Positions 45,550 to 55,691 of a stretch of 64,000 nucleotides of DNA are shown here, piece by piece. The notes under the pieces were generated by a model. It did not search any database. It was given only the letters and a program-made list of their open reading frames with translations, and had not been told where the DNA came from. The stretch comes from Ottowia flava (GTDB lineage: Bacteria; Pseudomonadota; Gammaproteobacteria; Burkholderiales; Burkholderiaceae_C). The stretch covers positions 118,766 through 182,765 of the forward strand of contig NZ_VRUA01000006.1 of NCBI RefSeq assembly GCF_008017535.1, read 5' to 3'. The stretch's first letter is position 1. Each line of letters starts with the position of its first letter. The position numbers were made by a program, and so were the translations under genes.

Positions 45550-45850
45550 GGCGGTTTCCTTTCTGTGGCTTGAGGTCCAACGCAGTCAGTTTGCGCCGCG
45601 TTTTCGGTCGTGGGCAAGGGCGCAAGCCCGATTTCGCCCGGGTTTTACCGTCCGATTACCGGGGCTTTACACGCCCTGTCGGACAGATTCGATCCGCCTT
45701 GAAGGCGTGGTTCGCCAGGTCTGTCGGACAGCGCCCACTGGCAACGGCCGCAGCGTTGGAGGCGCGCTTGGTACCATTGCGGGTTTGCCAGAAACCGCGG
45801 CGCTGCGCGGTTTGGCCTGTCTTTCTCTCTTTTCCCGGACCTTTTTTCTC
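45550..45850. promoter_or_regulatory. Divergent region between RcnB-like gene and amino-acid ABC transporter, with twin palindromes
   Basis: About 300 bp with no gene. It contains two identical 11-bp odd palindromes CTGTCGGACAG at 45676-45686 and 45721-45731, 45 bp apart centre to centre, 120-165 bp before the substrate-binding-protein start. This is the layout expected of a dimeric repressor or activator binding two sites. I do not recognise the regulator. Confidence 0.55.
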
Positions 45851-46666
45851 ATGCCCAAGATTTCCCGTCGCGTTCTGGTGGTGGCCCTGTCTGCCGTGGT
45901 GCTGGCCGCTTGCAGCAAGCCCGATGCCAACGCACCGACCGCCGCCGGCTCGGCCCCGGCCGCCGCGCCCGCGCTGCCGGCAAAGATAGTGATCGGCTTG
46001 GACGACAACTTCCCGCCGATGGGCTTTCGCGACGACAAGGGCCAACTGGTCGGCTTTGACATCGACATGGCCAAGGAAGCGGCCAAGCGCCTGGGCATCG
46101 AGGCCGAGTTCAAGCCGATCGACTGGAACGCCAAGGAGGCGGAACTCTCCGGCAAGCGCGTGGACGCCCTGTGGAACGGCCTGACCATCACCGAAGAGCG
46201 CAAGCAGAACATCGCCTTCACTGCGCCGTACATGGAGAACCACCAGATCATCGTGGTGAAGGGCAACTCGCCGATCAAGACCAAGGCCGATCTGGCCGGC
46301 AAGCACATCGGCGTGCAGGACGGCTCCAGCGCCGTGGACGCCATCGCCAAGGACGAGGCCACGGCCAAGAGCTTCAAGGACATGAAGAAGTACGGCGACA
46401 ACGTCACCGCGCTGATGGACCTGAGCGCCGGCCGCGTCGACGCCGTGGTGCTGGACGAGGTGGTGGGCCGCTACTACACCGCCAAGAAGCCGGGCGACTA
46501 CGCCGTGCTGGACGAGAACTTCGGCACCGAGGAATACGGCGTGGGCCTGCGCAAGGACGACAACGCGCTGCACACCGCGCTGGACAAGGCCATGGCCGAC
46601 ATGAAGGCCGACGGCAGCGCCGCCAAGATCGCCGAGCAGTGGTTCGGCAAGAACATCATCAAGTAA
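45851..46666 (+). CDS. polar amino-acid ABC transporter, substrate-binding lipoprotein
   Basis: 271 residues. Signal with lipobox (VVLAACSKP, Cys about 20), an Ala/Pro linker, then the SBP_bac_3 fold: VIGLDDNFPPMGFRDDKGQL, GFDIDMAKEAAKRLG, LWNGLTITEERKQNIAFTAPY, GKHIGVQDGSSAVDA and GVGLRKDD. Binds a polar amino acid (cystine, glutamine, arginine or similar) in the periplasm. Partners follow: permease at 46742 and ATPase at 47593. Confidence 0.92.
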   Translation: MPKISRRVLVVALSAVVLAACSKPDANAPTAAGSAPAAAPALPAKIVIGLDDNFPPMGFRDDKGQLVGFDIDMAKEAAKRLGIEAEFKPIDWNAKEAELSGKRVDALWNGLTITEERKQNIAFTAPYMENHQIIVVKGNSPIKTKADLAGKHIGVQDGSSAVDAIAKDEATAKSFKDMKKYGDNVTALMDLSAGRVDAVVLDEVVGRYYTAKKPGDYAVLDENFGTEEYGVGLRKDDNALHTALDKAMADMKADGSAAKIAEQWFGKNIIK

Positions 46667-46681
46667 GCCGCGGCGCGCAGT

Positions 46682-46740
46682 CTGCTACAAAACAAGAAGC
46701 TGCTTGCGCATATCTGACCTGGGCCAGCGCCACTTTTGAC
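46682..46740 (-). repeat. Dispersed repeat copy 14 (reverse), between binding-protein and permease genes
   Basis: CTGCTACAAAACAAGAAGCT, GCTTGCGCATATCTGACCTG, then CCAGCGCCACTTTTGAC. It fills almost the whole gap and abuts the permease ATG, so the permease has no normal ribosome site. Confidence 0.78.
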
Positions 46741-46741
46741 C

Positions 46742-47392
46742 ATGGAATACATCCTGCGCCTGCTGCCGCCGCTGGCCGAGGGTTCGCTGGTCACGCTCAA
46801 GCTGTTCGCCATCACGCTGGTGCTGGCGCTGCCGCTCGGCCTGGCGCTGGCGCTGGCGCGCGTGTCGCGCTTTGGCGCGCTGCGCCGCGCCGTCAGCGGC
46901 TTCATCTGGCTGATGCGCGGCACGCCGCTGATGCTGCAGCTGCTGTTCGTCTACTACGCGCTGCCCTTTGTGCCCTACGTGGGCATCCGGCTGCCGGACT
47001 TCCCGGCCGCGGTGGTGGCCTTTGCGCTGAACTACGCGGCGTACTTTGCCGAGATCTTCCGCGCCGGCATCCAGTCGATCGACCGCGGCCAGTACGAAGG
47101 CGCCAAGGCGCTGGGTCTGAGCTACCCGCAGACCATGCGCCGCATCGTCATGCCGCAGGTCATCCGCCGCACGCTGCCGCCACTGGCCAACGAGACGATC
47201 ACGCTGATTAAGGACACCTCGCTGATCTACGTGCTGGCGCTGAACGACCTGCTGCGCGCCGCGCGCGGCTTTGTGCAGCGCGACTTCACCATCACGCCCT
47301 TCATCGTCGCCGCGGTGTTCTACCTGCTGATGACGCTGATGCTGACCTGGGTGTTTCAGCGGCTGGAGCGCAGGTATGCGGAGCAGGATTAA
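46742..47392 (+). CDS. polar amino-acid ABC transporter, permease
   Basis: 216 residues with about five helices and the HisMQ/GlnP signature: GSLVTLKLFAITLVLALPLG, WLMRGTPLMLQLLFVYY, FALNYAAYFAEIFRAGIQSID and the EAA loop QYEGAKALGLSYPQTMRRIV followed by PQVIRRTLPPLANE. Works with the upstream binding protein and downstream ATPase. The start ATG follows directly on a dispersed repeat. Confidence 0.94.
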   Translation: MEYILRLLPPLAEGSLVTLKLFAITLVLALPLGLALALARVSRFGALRRAVSGFIWLMRGTPLMLQLLFVYYALPFVPYVGIRLPDFPAAVVAFALNYAAYFAEIFRAGIQSIDRGQYEGAKALGLSYPQTMRRIVMPQVIRRTLPPLANETITLIKDTSLIYVLALNDLLRAARGFVQRDFTITPFIVAAVFYLLMTLMLTWVFQRLERRYAEQD

Positions 47393-47592
47393 CCCCCCTG
47401 TGGCGCCGATAGCGCCTTCCCCCCTTCTGCTGCGCAAGGGGGGACAACGCCACCGCGCGGCGCAGGTCCGCGCCGGGCGTTCGCTGGCTTGGCCTGCTCC
47501 GCGGCCGTTCGATCAGGGGGTGGCGGCGCGTTGCAGGGCTTTCGCTGGCGGGTGGCGGTGTGCTCAGCGGCTGCACGCAAGGGGATGCGCTC

Positions 47593-48372
<780 letters not shown>

Positions 48373-48399
48373 GCAGCGGACGCCGGAGGCGTCGGCCGG

Positions 48400-49392
48400 T
48401 CAGATGTCGTGCAGCAGCGCAAACGGCAGGTGCAATCCCGACAGTGACGGGCCGTCCGCCGCGCCGACGCGCAGGTCGGGCGCGTGCTCGGCCGCCAGCT
48501 GCAGCGACACGATCACCGCGGTGCCGCCGCCCGGCGCGGGGGCGGCCTGGGCGATCAGGCCGACGGGTTGGTCGGGCGCGCTGGGGTCGAACACTTCCTG
48601 GCCGGCTTCGGCCGCGCCCGCCACCTGGGCGACGAAGGCGCGGCGTTTGATGGCGCCGCGGAACTGGCTGCGCGCGACGACTTCCTGGCCGGGGTAGCAG
48701 CCTTTCTTGAAGTTCACGCCGTCGGCGCTTTCGTAGTTGAGCATCTGCGGCACGAAGGCTTCGACCACGGGCCCCACGACGCGCGCCACGCCGGCGCGGA
48801 TCTCGGCCCAGCGCCAGTCGGCATCGCTGAGCGCCGGACCGGCGGGGGCGGGCGCGTCAGGCGGCAGCAGCTGCAGCGCACGGGCGGCGCCGTCGGCGGC
48901 AGGCAGATCGATCACCATGGGTTTGGCATCGTTTTGGCCATCAGCCCTAGAACCATCTGCGCTAGAAGCTACCGATTGTGTAGCGTTTTGCACCCAGGCA
49001 GCGGCCGTGGGACCCAATGCGCCATAGATCGCGAAGTCGCCGCTGGCGTCGCTCAGCTTGACCTTGGCGCGCAGCACGAACATGGACAGGCGCTTGAGCG
49101 TGGCGGGCAGCGTTTCGGCGCTGGTGACCAGCAGCAGTTCGTCGGCGCGCGTTTTCAGCACGCGAAAGCTGGCCAGCATGCGGCCCTTGGCGGTGCAGAA
49201 CGCCGCCAGGCGGCTGCTGCCGACCGGCATCAGCACCACGTCCTGCGTCAGCTGGCCTTGCAGGAACGTCGCGGCCTGTTCGCCCACAGCGCGGATCACA
49301 CCCAGGCCGTGCAGACGCACCACGCCGTCCAAGGCGGCGGCGGTCGTGGCGTCGGGGTGGGCGAAGACGGGGGAGGCAAGGGTCGAGCACAT
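48400..49392 (-). CDS. ygfZ: folate-binding YgfZ/GcvT-like protein
   Basis: 330 residues with the YgfZ signature KKGCYPGQEVVARSQFRG near residue 235; N-terminal GVIRAVGEQAATFLQGQLTQD also fits. YgfZ uses folate and helps repair or assemble iron-sulfur enzymes such as MiaB. A dispersed repeat (48925-48990) is read in frame between TAAAWVQ and MVIDLPAADG, coding about NATQSVASSADGSRADGQND. Divergent from mltG, with the usual neighbour relation seen in many betaproteobacteria. Confidence 0.92.
   Translation of the reverse strand: MCSTLASPVFAHPDATTAAALDGVVRLHGLGVIRAVGEQAATFLQGQLTQDVVLMPVGSSRLAAFCTAKGRMLASFRVLKTRADELLLVTSAETLPATLKRLSMFVLRAKVKLSDASGDFAIYGALGPTAAAWVQNATQSVASSADGSRADGQNDAKPMVIDLPAADGAARALQLLPPDAPAPAGPALSDADWRWAEIRAGVARVVGPVVEAFVPQMLNYESADGVNFKKGCYPGQEVVARSQFRGAIKRRAFVAQVAGAAEAGQEVFDPSAPDQPVGLIAQAAPAPGGGTAVIVSLQLAAEHAPDLRVGAADGPSLSGLHLPFALLHDI
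48925..48990 (+). repeat. Dispersed repeat copy 15 (forward on +), read in frame inside ygfZ
   Basis: GGCATCGTTTTGGCCATCAG, CCCTAGAACCATCTGCGCTA, GAAGCTACCGATTGTGTAGC. All three parts of the consensus are present. Confidence 0.83.
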
Positions 49393-49427
49393 GGCTGAAT
49401 TATCATGGCCGACCCTTTTCCTCGCTG

Positions 49428-50519
49428 GTGAAGCGCCTTTTGCGAACCCTGATCAAACTGCTGTTTTTGCTGCTCGTGCTGGCTGTGGCCGCTGCGGGTG
49501 GTGCGTGGTGGTGGCTGCAGCAGCCGCTGACGCTGTCCGCCCCCAAGGTCGAGGTGTCGGTGCCCAACGGCGCGTCGCTGCGCACGGCCGCCAACCGGGC
49601 GGTGCAGGGCGGCGTGAAGCTGCCGGCCGAGCTGCTGTACGCCTATTTCCGCGTCAAGGGGCATGAGCAGACCATCAAGCCCGGCGAATACGAAGTCACC
49701 CAGGGCATGACCGCGGGCGACCTGCTGGACAAGCTGATCCGTGGCGACCGCATCGTGCTGGCGGTGACGCTGGTGGAGGGCTGGACGTTCAAGCAGTTCC
49801 GCGCCGCGCTGGCCAGGGCCGAGAACCTGACGCACGACACCGCCGACATGACGGGCGAGCAGATCATGAAGGCGCTGGGCAAGCCCGGCGTGTCGCCGGA
49901 AGGGCGCTTCTTTCCCGACACCTACCACTACGCCAAGAATTCGGGCGACTTGGCCGTGCTTCGCCAGTCCCTGCAGCTGATGGACCGGCGCCTGCAGGCC
50001 GCCTGGGACATGCGCGCGCCCAACCTGCCGCTCAAATCCGCCGACGACGCGCTGGTGCTGGCCAGCATCGTCGAAAAGGAAACCGGCCAGGCGAAGGACC
50101 GGCCGGAAATCGCCGGCGTCTTTATCAACCGCCTGCGCGTGGGCATGCGGCTGCAGACCGACCCGTCGGTCATCTACGGGCTGGGTGATGCCTTCAACGG
50201 CGACCTCAAACGCAGCCACCTGACGGCCGACACGCCCTTCAACACCTACACCCGCGCCGGCCTGCCACCCACGCCGATCGCCATGCCCGGCAAGGCGTCG
50301 CTGATGGCGGCGGTGCAGCCGGCCGAGACCAAGGCGCTGTACTTCGTGGCGCGCGGCGACGGCAGCAGCCATTTCAGCCGGTCGCTGGACGAGCACAACC
50401 GCGCGGTCAACCAGTTCCAGCGCGGGGGCGGCGCCGGGCTGGCTGCGCCCGCGGCATCGGGCGTTCTGGCTGCGCCGCCGCCAGCCGCCGTGGCTTCGGC
50501 TGCGTCAGGAGCCAACTGA
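49428..50519 (+). CDS. mltG: endolytic murein transglycosylase MltG
   Basis: 363 residues from GTG 49428. One N-terminal membrane helix ([22 protein letters not shown]), a LysM-like subdomain, then the catalytic domain with [37 protein letters not shown] (catalytic Glu in the EKETG segment), [12 protein letters not shown] and [17 protein letters not shown]. It cleaves nascent glycan strands and sets their length. Its stop touches the tmk start by one base. Confidence 0.94.
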   Translation: MKRLLRTLIKLLFLLLVLAVAAAGGAWWWLQQPLTLSAPKVEVSVPNGASLRTAANRAVQGGVKLPAELLYAYFRVKGHEQTIKPGEYEVTQGMTAGDLLDKLIRGDRIVLAVTLVEGWTFKQFRAALARAENLTHDTADMTGEQIMKALGKPGVSPEGRFFPDTYHYAKNSGDLAVLRQSLQLMDRRLQAAWDMRAPNLPLKSADDALVLASIVEKETGQAKDRPEIAGVFINRLRVGMRLQTDPSVIYGLGDAFNGDLKRSHLTADTPFNTYTRAGLPPTPIAMPGKASLMAAVQPAETKALYFVARGDGSSHFSRSLDEHNRAVNQFQRGGGAGLAAPAASGVLAAPPPAAVASAASGAN

Positions 50520-51175
50520 TGGCGGCGCGCGGGCTGTTTCTCAGCTTTGAAGGCATCGACGGCGCCGGCAAGTCGACCCACATCGACGCGCTGGCCGACG
50601 CCTTTCGCGCCGCCGGCCGGCAGGTCACGCTGACGCGCGAGCCGGGTGGCACGCCGCTGGCCGAGAAGGTCCGCGCGCTGGCCCTGCACGAGCCGATGGA
50701 CGCGCTGACCGAAGCGCTGTTGATGTTCGCCGCGCGGCGCGACCACCTGCAGCGCGTCATCGTCCCGGCGCTGGCGCGCGGCGACGTGGTGCTGTGCGAC
50801 CGCTTCACCGACGCGACCTTCGCCTACCAGGGCGGCGGGCGCGGGTTTGACTGGCAGTTGCTATCAACATTGGAGCTGCTCGCGCAGGATGCTGTAGGGC
50901 TGGAGGCCGATTTCGTTCAAAAACCCCTGATTCAACCCGATCTGACCCTGTGGTTCGATGTGCCGCCCGCCGTGGCCGCCGAACGCCTGGCCGGTGCGCG
51001 TGTGCCGGACAAATTCGAGTCGCAGCCGGTGGCATTCTTCGACGCCGTGCGCGCCGGCTATGCGCGCCGGGCGGAAGGGCAGCCCGAGCGCTTCGCCCGC
51101 ATCGACGCCGACCAGCCGCGCGAAGCCGTCGCCACCGCCGTGCGCGCCGCGTTGGTCGACCGGGGGATCCTGTGA
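50519..51175 (+). CDS. tmk: thymidylate kinase with a repeat-derived segment
   Basis: 218 residues. P-loop [38 protein letters not shown](Y/F) motif [20 protein letters not shown], then [18 protein letters not shown]. It makes dTDP from dTMP. Between GGGR and PDLTL the protein has 31 residues where I expect about 19 in Tmk enzymes; this stretch is coded by a dispersed repeat (50869-50937) and reads [20 protein letters not shown]. Both neighbours overlap (TGATG with mltG, GTGA with holB), so the operon is tightly packed. Confidence 0.95.
   Translation: MAARGLFLSFEGIDGAGKSTHIDALADAFRAAGRQVTLTREPGGTPLAEKVRALALHEPMDALTEALLMFAARRDHLQRVIVPALARGDVVLCDRFTDATFAYQGGGRGFDWQLLSTLELLAQDAVGLEADFVQKPLIQPDLTLWFDVPPAVAAERLAGARVPDKFESQPVAFFDAVRAGYARRAEGQPERFARIDADQPREAVATAVRAALVDRGIL
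50869..50937 (-). repeat. Dispersed repeat copy 16 (reverse), read in frame inside tmk
   Basis: TTGCTATCAACATTGGAGCT, GCTCGCGCAGGATGCTGTAG, GGCTGGAGGCCGATTTCGTT, then CAAAAA. Nearly as good as the best intergenic copies, but inside an essential gene. Confidence 0.88.
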
Positions 51176-52221
51176 GCACCGCCGCCAAGGCAGAGCAGGG
51201 CGCCGCTGCACTGTCCACGCAGCCGGCGCCCCTGGCACCCTGGCTGCAACGCCAGCTGGAAGCCCTGCTGGCCCAGCGCGGCCACGCCTGGCTGCTGCAG
51301 GGGCCGTCGGGCCTGGGCCAGTTTGAACTGGGCTTGGCCATGGTGCGGGCCTGGTTGTGCGACGCGCCCACGCCCCAGGGCGCCTGCGGCCAGTGCGCCA
51401 GCTGCCACGGCATCGCCGTGCACACGCACAGCGACCTGGCCGTGCTGATGCCCGAAACCGAAATGCTGGCGCGCGGCTGGCCGCTGCCCGAAAAGGCGCA
51501 GTCCGACATCGACGACAAGAAGCGCAAGCCCAGCAAGGACATCCGCGTTGACGCCATGCGCGACACCATCGAATTCGCGCAGCGCACCAGTGGGCGCGGG
51601 CGCGGCAAGGCGGTGCTGATCTATCCGGCCGAGCGCATGAACGCCGTCACGGCCAACGCCCTGTTGAAAACATTGGAAGAACCGCCCGGCGACGTGCGGT
51701 TTGTCCTGGCCACCGACGCGGCCCAACTGCTGCTGCCCACCATCCGCAGCCGCTGCCTGACGCATACGCTGGACTGGCCCGCCGCCGCCGAAGGCCAGCA
51801 CTGGCTGGACGTGCAAGGCGTGCCGGCCGAGGAGGGCGCCGCACTGTTGCGCGCCGCCGGCGGCCGCCCGGACGATGCGCTGGCGCTGGCCGAAACCAAG
51901 GTCACCGCGCGCCAGTGGGCCATGCTGCCCAAGGCCATGGCCAGCGGCGACGTCTCGGCCATGGCCGGACTGGCGCTGCCGGAGGTGGTCGCGCGGCTGC
52001 AAAAGCTCTGCCATGACCTGATGGCGCTGCAGGTCGGCGCCGTGCCGCGCTACTTCGAATCGGCCGATCTGCCGCACCGCCCGTTGCCCATGGCGGCGCT
52101 GTCGCGCTGGTGGACGCAGTTGGGGCAGGCCGCGCGCACCGCAGAACACAGCCTAAATGCCGGTTTGACGACAGAATTCCTGGTCAGCAGCGCCAGGCAG
52201 GCCCTAAACTCGAAGGGCTGA
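51172..52221 (+). CDS. holB: DNA polymerase III subunit delta prime
   Basis: 349 residues from GTG 51172, overlapping tmk by 4 bp. AAA+ clamp-loader fold with a modified P-loop ([14 protein letters not shown], no Lys, as usual for delta prime), a four-Cys zinc module ([16 protein letters not shown]), [25 protein letters not shown] and the sensor region [15 protein letters not shown]. It loads the beta clamp together with gamma/tau and delta. Confidence 0.93.
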   Translation: MSTAAKAEQGAAALSTQPAPLAPWLQRQLEALLAQRGHAWLLQGPSGLGQFELGLAMVRAWLCDAPTPQGACGQCASCHGIAVHTHSDLAVLMPETEMLARGWPLPEKAQSDIDDKKRKPSKDIRVDAMRDTIEFAQRTSGRGRGKAVLIYPAERMNAVTANALLKTLEEPPGDVRFVLATDAAQLLLPTIRSRCLTHTLDWPAAAEGQHWLDVQGVPAEEGAALLRAAGGRPDDALALAETKVTARQWAMLPKAMASGDVSAMAGLALPEVVARLQKLCHDLMALQVGAVPRYFESADLPHRPLPMAALSRWWTQLGQAARTAEHSLNAGLTTEFLVSSARQALNSKG

Positions 52222-52269
52222 AGCCGCTTTGCCCGGCTTTGCTGTCCTGGAACCGAATCGCAGCCGCCC

Positions 52270-52641
52270 ATGTCGACTTCGCAAAGCGCACCTCTCAACA
52301 CACCCCGCCCGAGCGTTATCCAGCTGGCCATCAAGGAAAAAGCCGCCCTTTACGCGGCCTACATCCCTATGTTTGCGGACGGCGGCATCTTCATCCCGTC
52401 GGCGCGCGAGCACCGCCTGGGCGACGACGTGTACGTGCTGATCACCTTGCCGGACGACCCGCAGCGCTATCCTGTGGCGGGCAAGGTGGCGTGGATCACG
52501 CCGGCACGTGCTTCAGGCAATCGAACACAAGGCGTGGGCGTGCGCTTTCCGAACGACGAAAAATCGGCGCAGCTCAAAGTCAAAATCGAGCAGATTCTGG
52601 GCGCCTCACTGGGCTCCGACCGCGCTACGCAGACCATCTGA
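52270..52641 (+). CDS. pilZ: PilZ-domain protein
   Basis: 123 residues, the short type IV pilus PilZ type found between holB and tatD in many proteobacteria. Landmarks are AAYIPMFADGGIFIPSAREHRLGDDVYVLITLPDD and VAGKVAWITPARA ... QGVGVRFPND. The Arg pair needed for c-di-GMP binding (RxxxR) is not evident at the N-terminus, as in Xanthomonas PilZ, so it probably acts through protein contacts with PilF/PilB. Confidence 0.88.
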   Translation: MSTSQSAPLNTPRPSVIQLAIKEKAALYAAYIPMFADGGIFIPSAREHRLGDDVYVLITLPDDPQRYPVAGKVAWITPARASGNRTQGVGVRFPNDEKSAQLKVKIEQILGASLGSDRATQTI

Positions 52642-52784
52642 CAAAGCGGCGCGCACCTACAAGCGGCCGGTCCATCTGGCCGCCTGTCACGTCAGAAGGC
52701 GCGTGATAGCATCAATTTCGCTGTTTTACGCTGACAAAGACCGCCTGATGCCCTTGCGGCTTCGGGCTTGTCACCGGCCCGTGC

Positions 52785-53591
52785 ATGTTCACCGACTCCC
52801 ACTGTCACCTCACATTTCCTGAACTGGCCTCGGACTTTGACGCCGTGCGCGCCGCCATGGCGGCGGCCCAGGTCACACGCGCGCTGTGCATCAGCACGAC
52901 GATGGAAGAATTCCCCGACGTCCAGGCCTTGGCCGCGCGCCACGACGGCCTGTGGGCCAGCGCGGGCGTGCACCCCGACAGCGAAGACGTCCACGAACCG
53001 ACCGAGGACCAGTTGGTCGCCGCCAGCCAATTGCCGAAGGTGGTTGCCATTGGCGAAACCGGCCTGGACTACTACCAGATGGAAGAACGCAAAGGCGGCC
53101 GCAGCGTGGCCGACCTGGCATGGCAGCGCGACCGTTTTCGCACCCACATTCGCGCCGCCCGCCGCGCCGGCCTGCCGCTGGTGATCCACACCCGCGCATC
53201 GTCGGACGACACGCTGACCATCCTCAAGGAAGAGGGCGAGCAGGGCGGGGCAGGCAGCGCCGGCGGCGTGTTTCACTGCTTTACCGAAACGCGCGAAGTG
53301 GCGCGCGCGGCGCTGGACCTGGGTTTTTACGTGTCGCTGTCGGGCATCGTCACCTTCAAGAGTGCGCGCGAATTGCAGGAAGTGGCGGCCATGGTCCCGG
53401 AAGATCGGCTGCTGATCGAAACCGATTCGCCCTATCTGGCGCCCGTGCCGTACCGCGGCAAGACCAATTCACCGGCCTACGTGCCTTACGTCGCGGCCAA
53501 GGTGGCCGAACTGCGCGGGGTGGACGTCGCGCGCATCGCGCAGGTCACCAGCGACAATTTCACCCGTCTTTTCCCGAAAGTCAGCGTATGA
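52785..53591 (+). CDS. tatD: TatD-family metal-dependent hydrolase
   Basis: 268 residues. Metal-binding FTDSHCHLTFP (His-x-His), Glu in VAIGETGLDYY, VIHTRAS (His), GVFHCFTET (His) and LLIETDSPYLAP (Asp). These residues define the TatD/YcfH amidohydrolase group, 3'-5' DNase or D-aminoacyl-tRNA-type hydrolases. Overlaps the ankyrin gene start (ATGA). Upstream 140 bp carry no gene. Confidence 0.93.
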   Translation: MFTDSHCHLTFPELASDFDAVRAAMAAAQVTRALCISTTMEEFPDVQALAARHDGLWASAGVHPDSEDVHEPTEDQLVAASQLPKVVAIGETGLDYYQMEERKGGRSVADLAWQRDRFRTHIRAARRAGLPLVIHTRASSDDTLTILKEEGEQGGAGSAGGVFHCFTETREVARAALDLGFYVSLSGIVTFKSARELQEVAAMVPEDRLLIETDSPYLAPVPYRGKTNSPAYVPYVAAKVAELRGVDVARIAQVTSDNFTRLFPKVSV

Positions 53592-54268
53592 AGCAGTTCA
53601 AAAGCGTTCTGGTGGCCGCCTGCCTGGCCGTCGCCGCGCCCCTGGCGATGGCGGCCGACGACGTAGTGGCCTTCACGCGCGCCATCAAGCAGGACAACGA
53701 ATTGACGATGCGCGGCCTGCTGTCGCGCGGATTCGACCCCAATACGCCCACCGAGAACGGTGCGCCGGGCCTGTACGTGGCACTGCAGGAAGGCTCGATG
53801 AAGGTCGCGTCCGTCCTGCTGGACTCACCCAAACTGAAGGCCGAAAGTCGCAACCCAGCGGACGAAAGCCCGTTGATGATGGCGTCCCTGAAAGGCCAGC
53901 TGGACGTCGTCAAGCGCCTGATCGCGCTGGATGCAGACGTCAACAAGCCTGGCTGGACGCCTTTGCATTACGCGGCGACCAACGGCCACACCGACGTGAT
54001 CCGCCTCCTGCTGGAGCACCACGCCTTCATCGACGCGCAGTCGCCCAATGGCACGACACCGCTGATGATGGCCGCGTCCTACGGCAGCCCGGAAGCCGTC
54101 AAGCTGCTGCTGGAGTCCGGCGCCGACTTCAGCATGCGCAACCAGAAGCAGATGACAGCGATGGATTTTGCCGAACGCGCGGCGCGGCCCGATGCGATAG
54201 ATCTACTGCGCCAAGCCGAACGCTATCGAGCCCAAAGCCGTCCAGGGACGCCCAAAGGGCAATGGTGA
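53588..54268 (+). CDS. exported ankyrin-repeat protein
   Basis: 226 residues. Signal peptide (VLVAACLAVAAPLAMAAD) then four to five ankyrin repeats: NELTMRGLLSRGFDPNTPTE, ESPLMMASLKGQLDVVKRLI, GWTPLHYAATNGHTDVIRLL, GTTPLMMAASYGSPEAVKLLLESGADF. A periplasmic interaction protein; similar ankyrin genes follow tatD in other Comamonadaceae as I recall. The ATGA overlap with tatD implies coupled expression. Partner unknown. Confidence 0.88.
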   Translation: MKQFKSVLVAACLAVAAPLAMAADDVVAFTRAIKQDNELTMRGLLSRGFDPNTPTENGAPGLYVALQEGSMKVASVLLDSPKLKAESRNPADESPLMMASLKGQLDVVKRLIALDADVNKPGWTPLHYAATNGHTDVIRLLLEHHAFIDAQSPNGTTPLMMAASYGSPEAVKLLLESGADFSMRNQKQMTAMDFAERAARPDAIDLLRQAERYRAQSRPGTPKGQW

Positions 54269-54397
54269 TGAAGGTGCATTCGCGTGCTTAATGGGTTCGG
54301 ATTGAAGAGCATAAACGGGCGTCACGCCTGATTTATAACTTCATACGATGTGTATTATGTTAATAGTTGAATAAAGGGATCATAGTCTATGGAGCGG

Positions 54398-55435
54398 TTA
54401 TGAACGAGCAAGAATTTGCCCCGCGCGAGTCTGACCGACTCTGTTGGGTAGCGATCGCGCAGGAAGCGTCACGCGGAATGCGGCGACCGGTGCGCTGAAG
54501 TCATCGAATCCCGCCCCAAGTGAAATTTCACCGGTGTCATACAGCACGCATTGGTCGCGCCGGAGCGCGATATCGGTGGCCGGGTTCTCGGCAAAGCGAA
54601 CCCAGGTGCCGAAGCTGCTCATGTCGACCACCACGATGGCGCCGGCAACCTGTTCGATCCGGGCGTGTACACGCGACACCCGCTGGTCACCCACGACGAA
54701 ATCACAATCGGGAACTCGGCCAATGGTGATCGGCCCCTCGCTCAGCGGAAAGACGCCGGTGTGACCCAGCCAGGCCAGTGCGATTTCACAGCGCGGCCGA
54801 TCCCCATCTGCTCGACACGGTGGGCCACTTTGCAGCGCCCCCTGTACCGTCATGAGGTCGGTCGTGACGTCCTCCGACCATTCGATCTGGAACACCGAGT
54901 GAGGCTGTGCCAATCCTCGCACCGGCACCACGCCTAGCGAGCGATAGCGCACGCTGTCCAGAGAGACCGACTGCTGGCCGTCCACATTGGCATGCCCGCG
55001 CGTTGCGCCAGAGGTGCTGATGTTGGAGATGACCGACTCCGACGCCCAGATGCCGTGCTCGCCGGCCATGTCAGACAATCTGGACGACAGGTTGACCGCG
55101 TCTCCGAACGCGTCGCCCGCCATTTCGACCACCGACCCCGTAGCCAGCCCGATCTTGAGGCCCATGCGCAGCGCTTCCGGCCATTTGCGCAGCCGCTCGG
55201 TGTGATTTTGCTGAAGGAAAACAGCGGCCTCGATGGCCTGCCCGCTATCGTCAAATTGCGCCAGTACGCCGTCCCCAAGGAACTTCACGGTGCGGCCGCC
55301 ATGGGCGCCGACTACCCGGTCGATCCACTGGGTGACCTTGGTGACGACCTCGGCGACCTGAGCATTGCCCATGACCGCGAAGGCGGTGGTGCTGCCGGCC
55401 AAGTCGACAAACACCATGGTTTGAGCCAGATTCAT
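54398..55435 (-). CDS. class III adenylate cyclase fused to an FHA domain
   Basis: 345 residues from ATG 55435. Cyclase domain at about 1-165: metal-binding Asp in MVFVDLAGSTTAFAVMG and GRTVKFLGDGVLAQFDD, the substrate Lys (TVKF), and the transition-state pair in GDAVNLSSRLSDMAGE (Asn, Arg). FHA domain at about 225-310 (ITIGRVPDCDFVVGDQRVSRVHARIE, with Ser-x-x-His). The cyclase looks catalytically complete and should make cAMP; the FHA domain would bind a phosphothreonine partner. No kinase gene is near. Upstream 250 bp hold no gene. Confidence 0.87.
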   Translation of the reverse strand: MNLAQTMVFVDLAGSTTAFAVMGNAQVAEVVTKVTQWIDRVVGAHGGRTVKFLGDGVLAQFDDSGQAIEAAVFLQQNHTERLRKWPEALRMGLKIGLATGSVVEMAGDAFGDAVNLSSRLSDMAGEHGIWASESVISNISTSGATRGHANVDGQQSVSLDSVRYRSLGVVPVRGLAQPHSVFQIEWSEDVTTDLMTVQGALQSGPPCRADGDRPRCEIALAWLGHTGVFPLSEGPITIGRVPDCDFVVGDQRVSRVHARIEQVAGAIVVVDMSSFGTWVRFAENPATDIALRRDQCVLYDTGEISLGAGFDDFSAPVAAFRVTLPARSLPNRVGQTRAGQILARS

Positions 55436-55691
55436 AAGTGCACTCGTGGTACGCACGTTGCCACAGGCCCGGGCAGGCCTTCTGAGCCTCGCCCGGGTCA
55501 CAGCACCGGTCTCTCCCGCCCACTCTTCTTCTGCGGAATGGCATCAATTATTTACCATGTTAAGTATATGGATCAGGGGATATGCAACCAGTCGTAGCTT
55601 GTACGCAACGGATGTACTGCCTTCGTTCACTTAAATGGCCTATGATGGTCAGTAACCAAATTCATCTTCATTGTCTGGCGGTTACCTTCAT

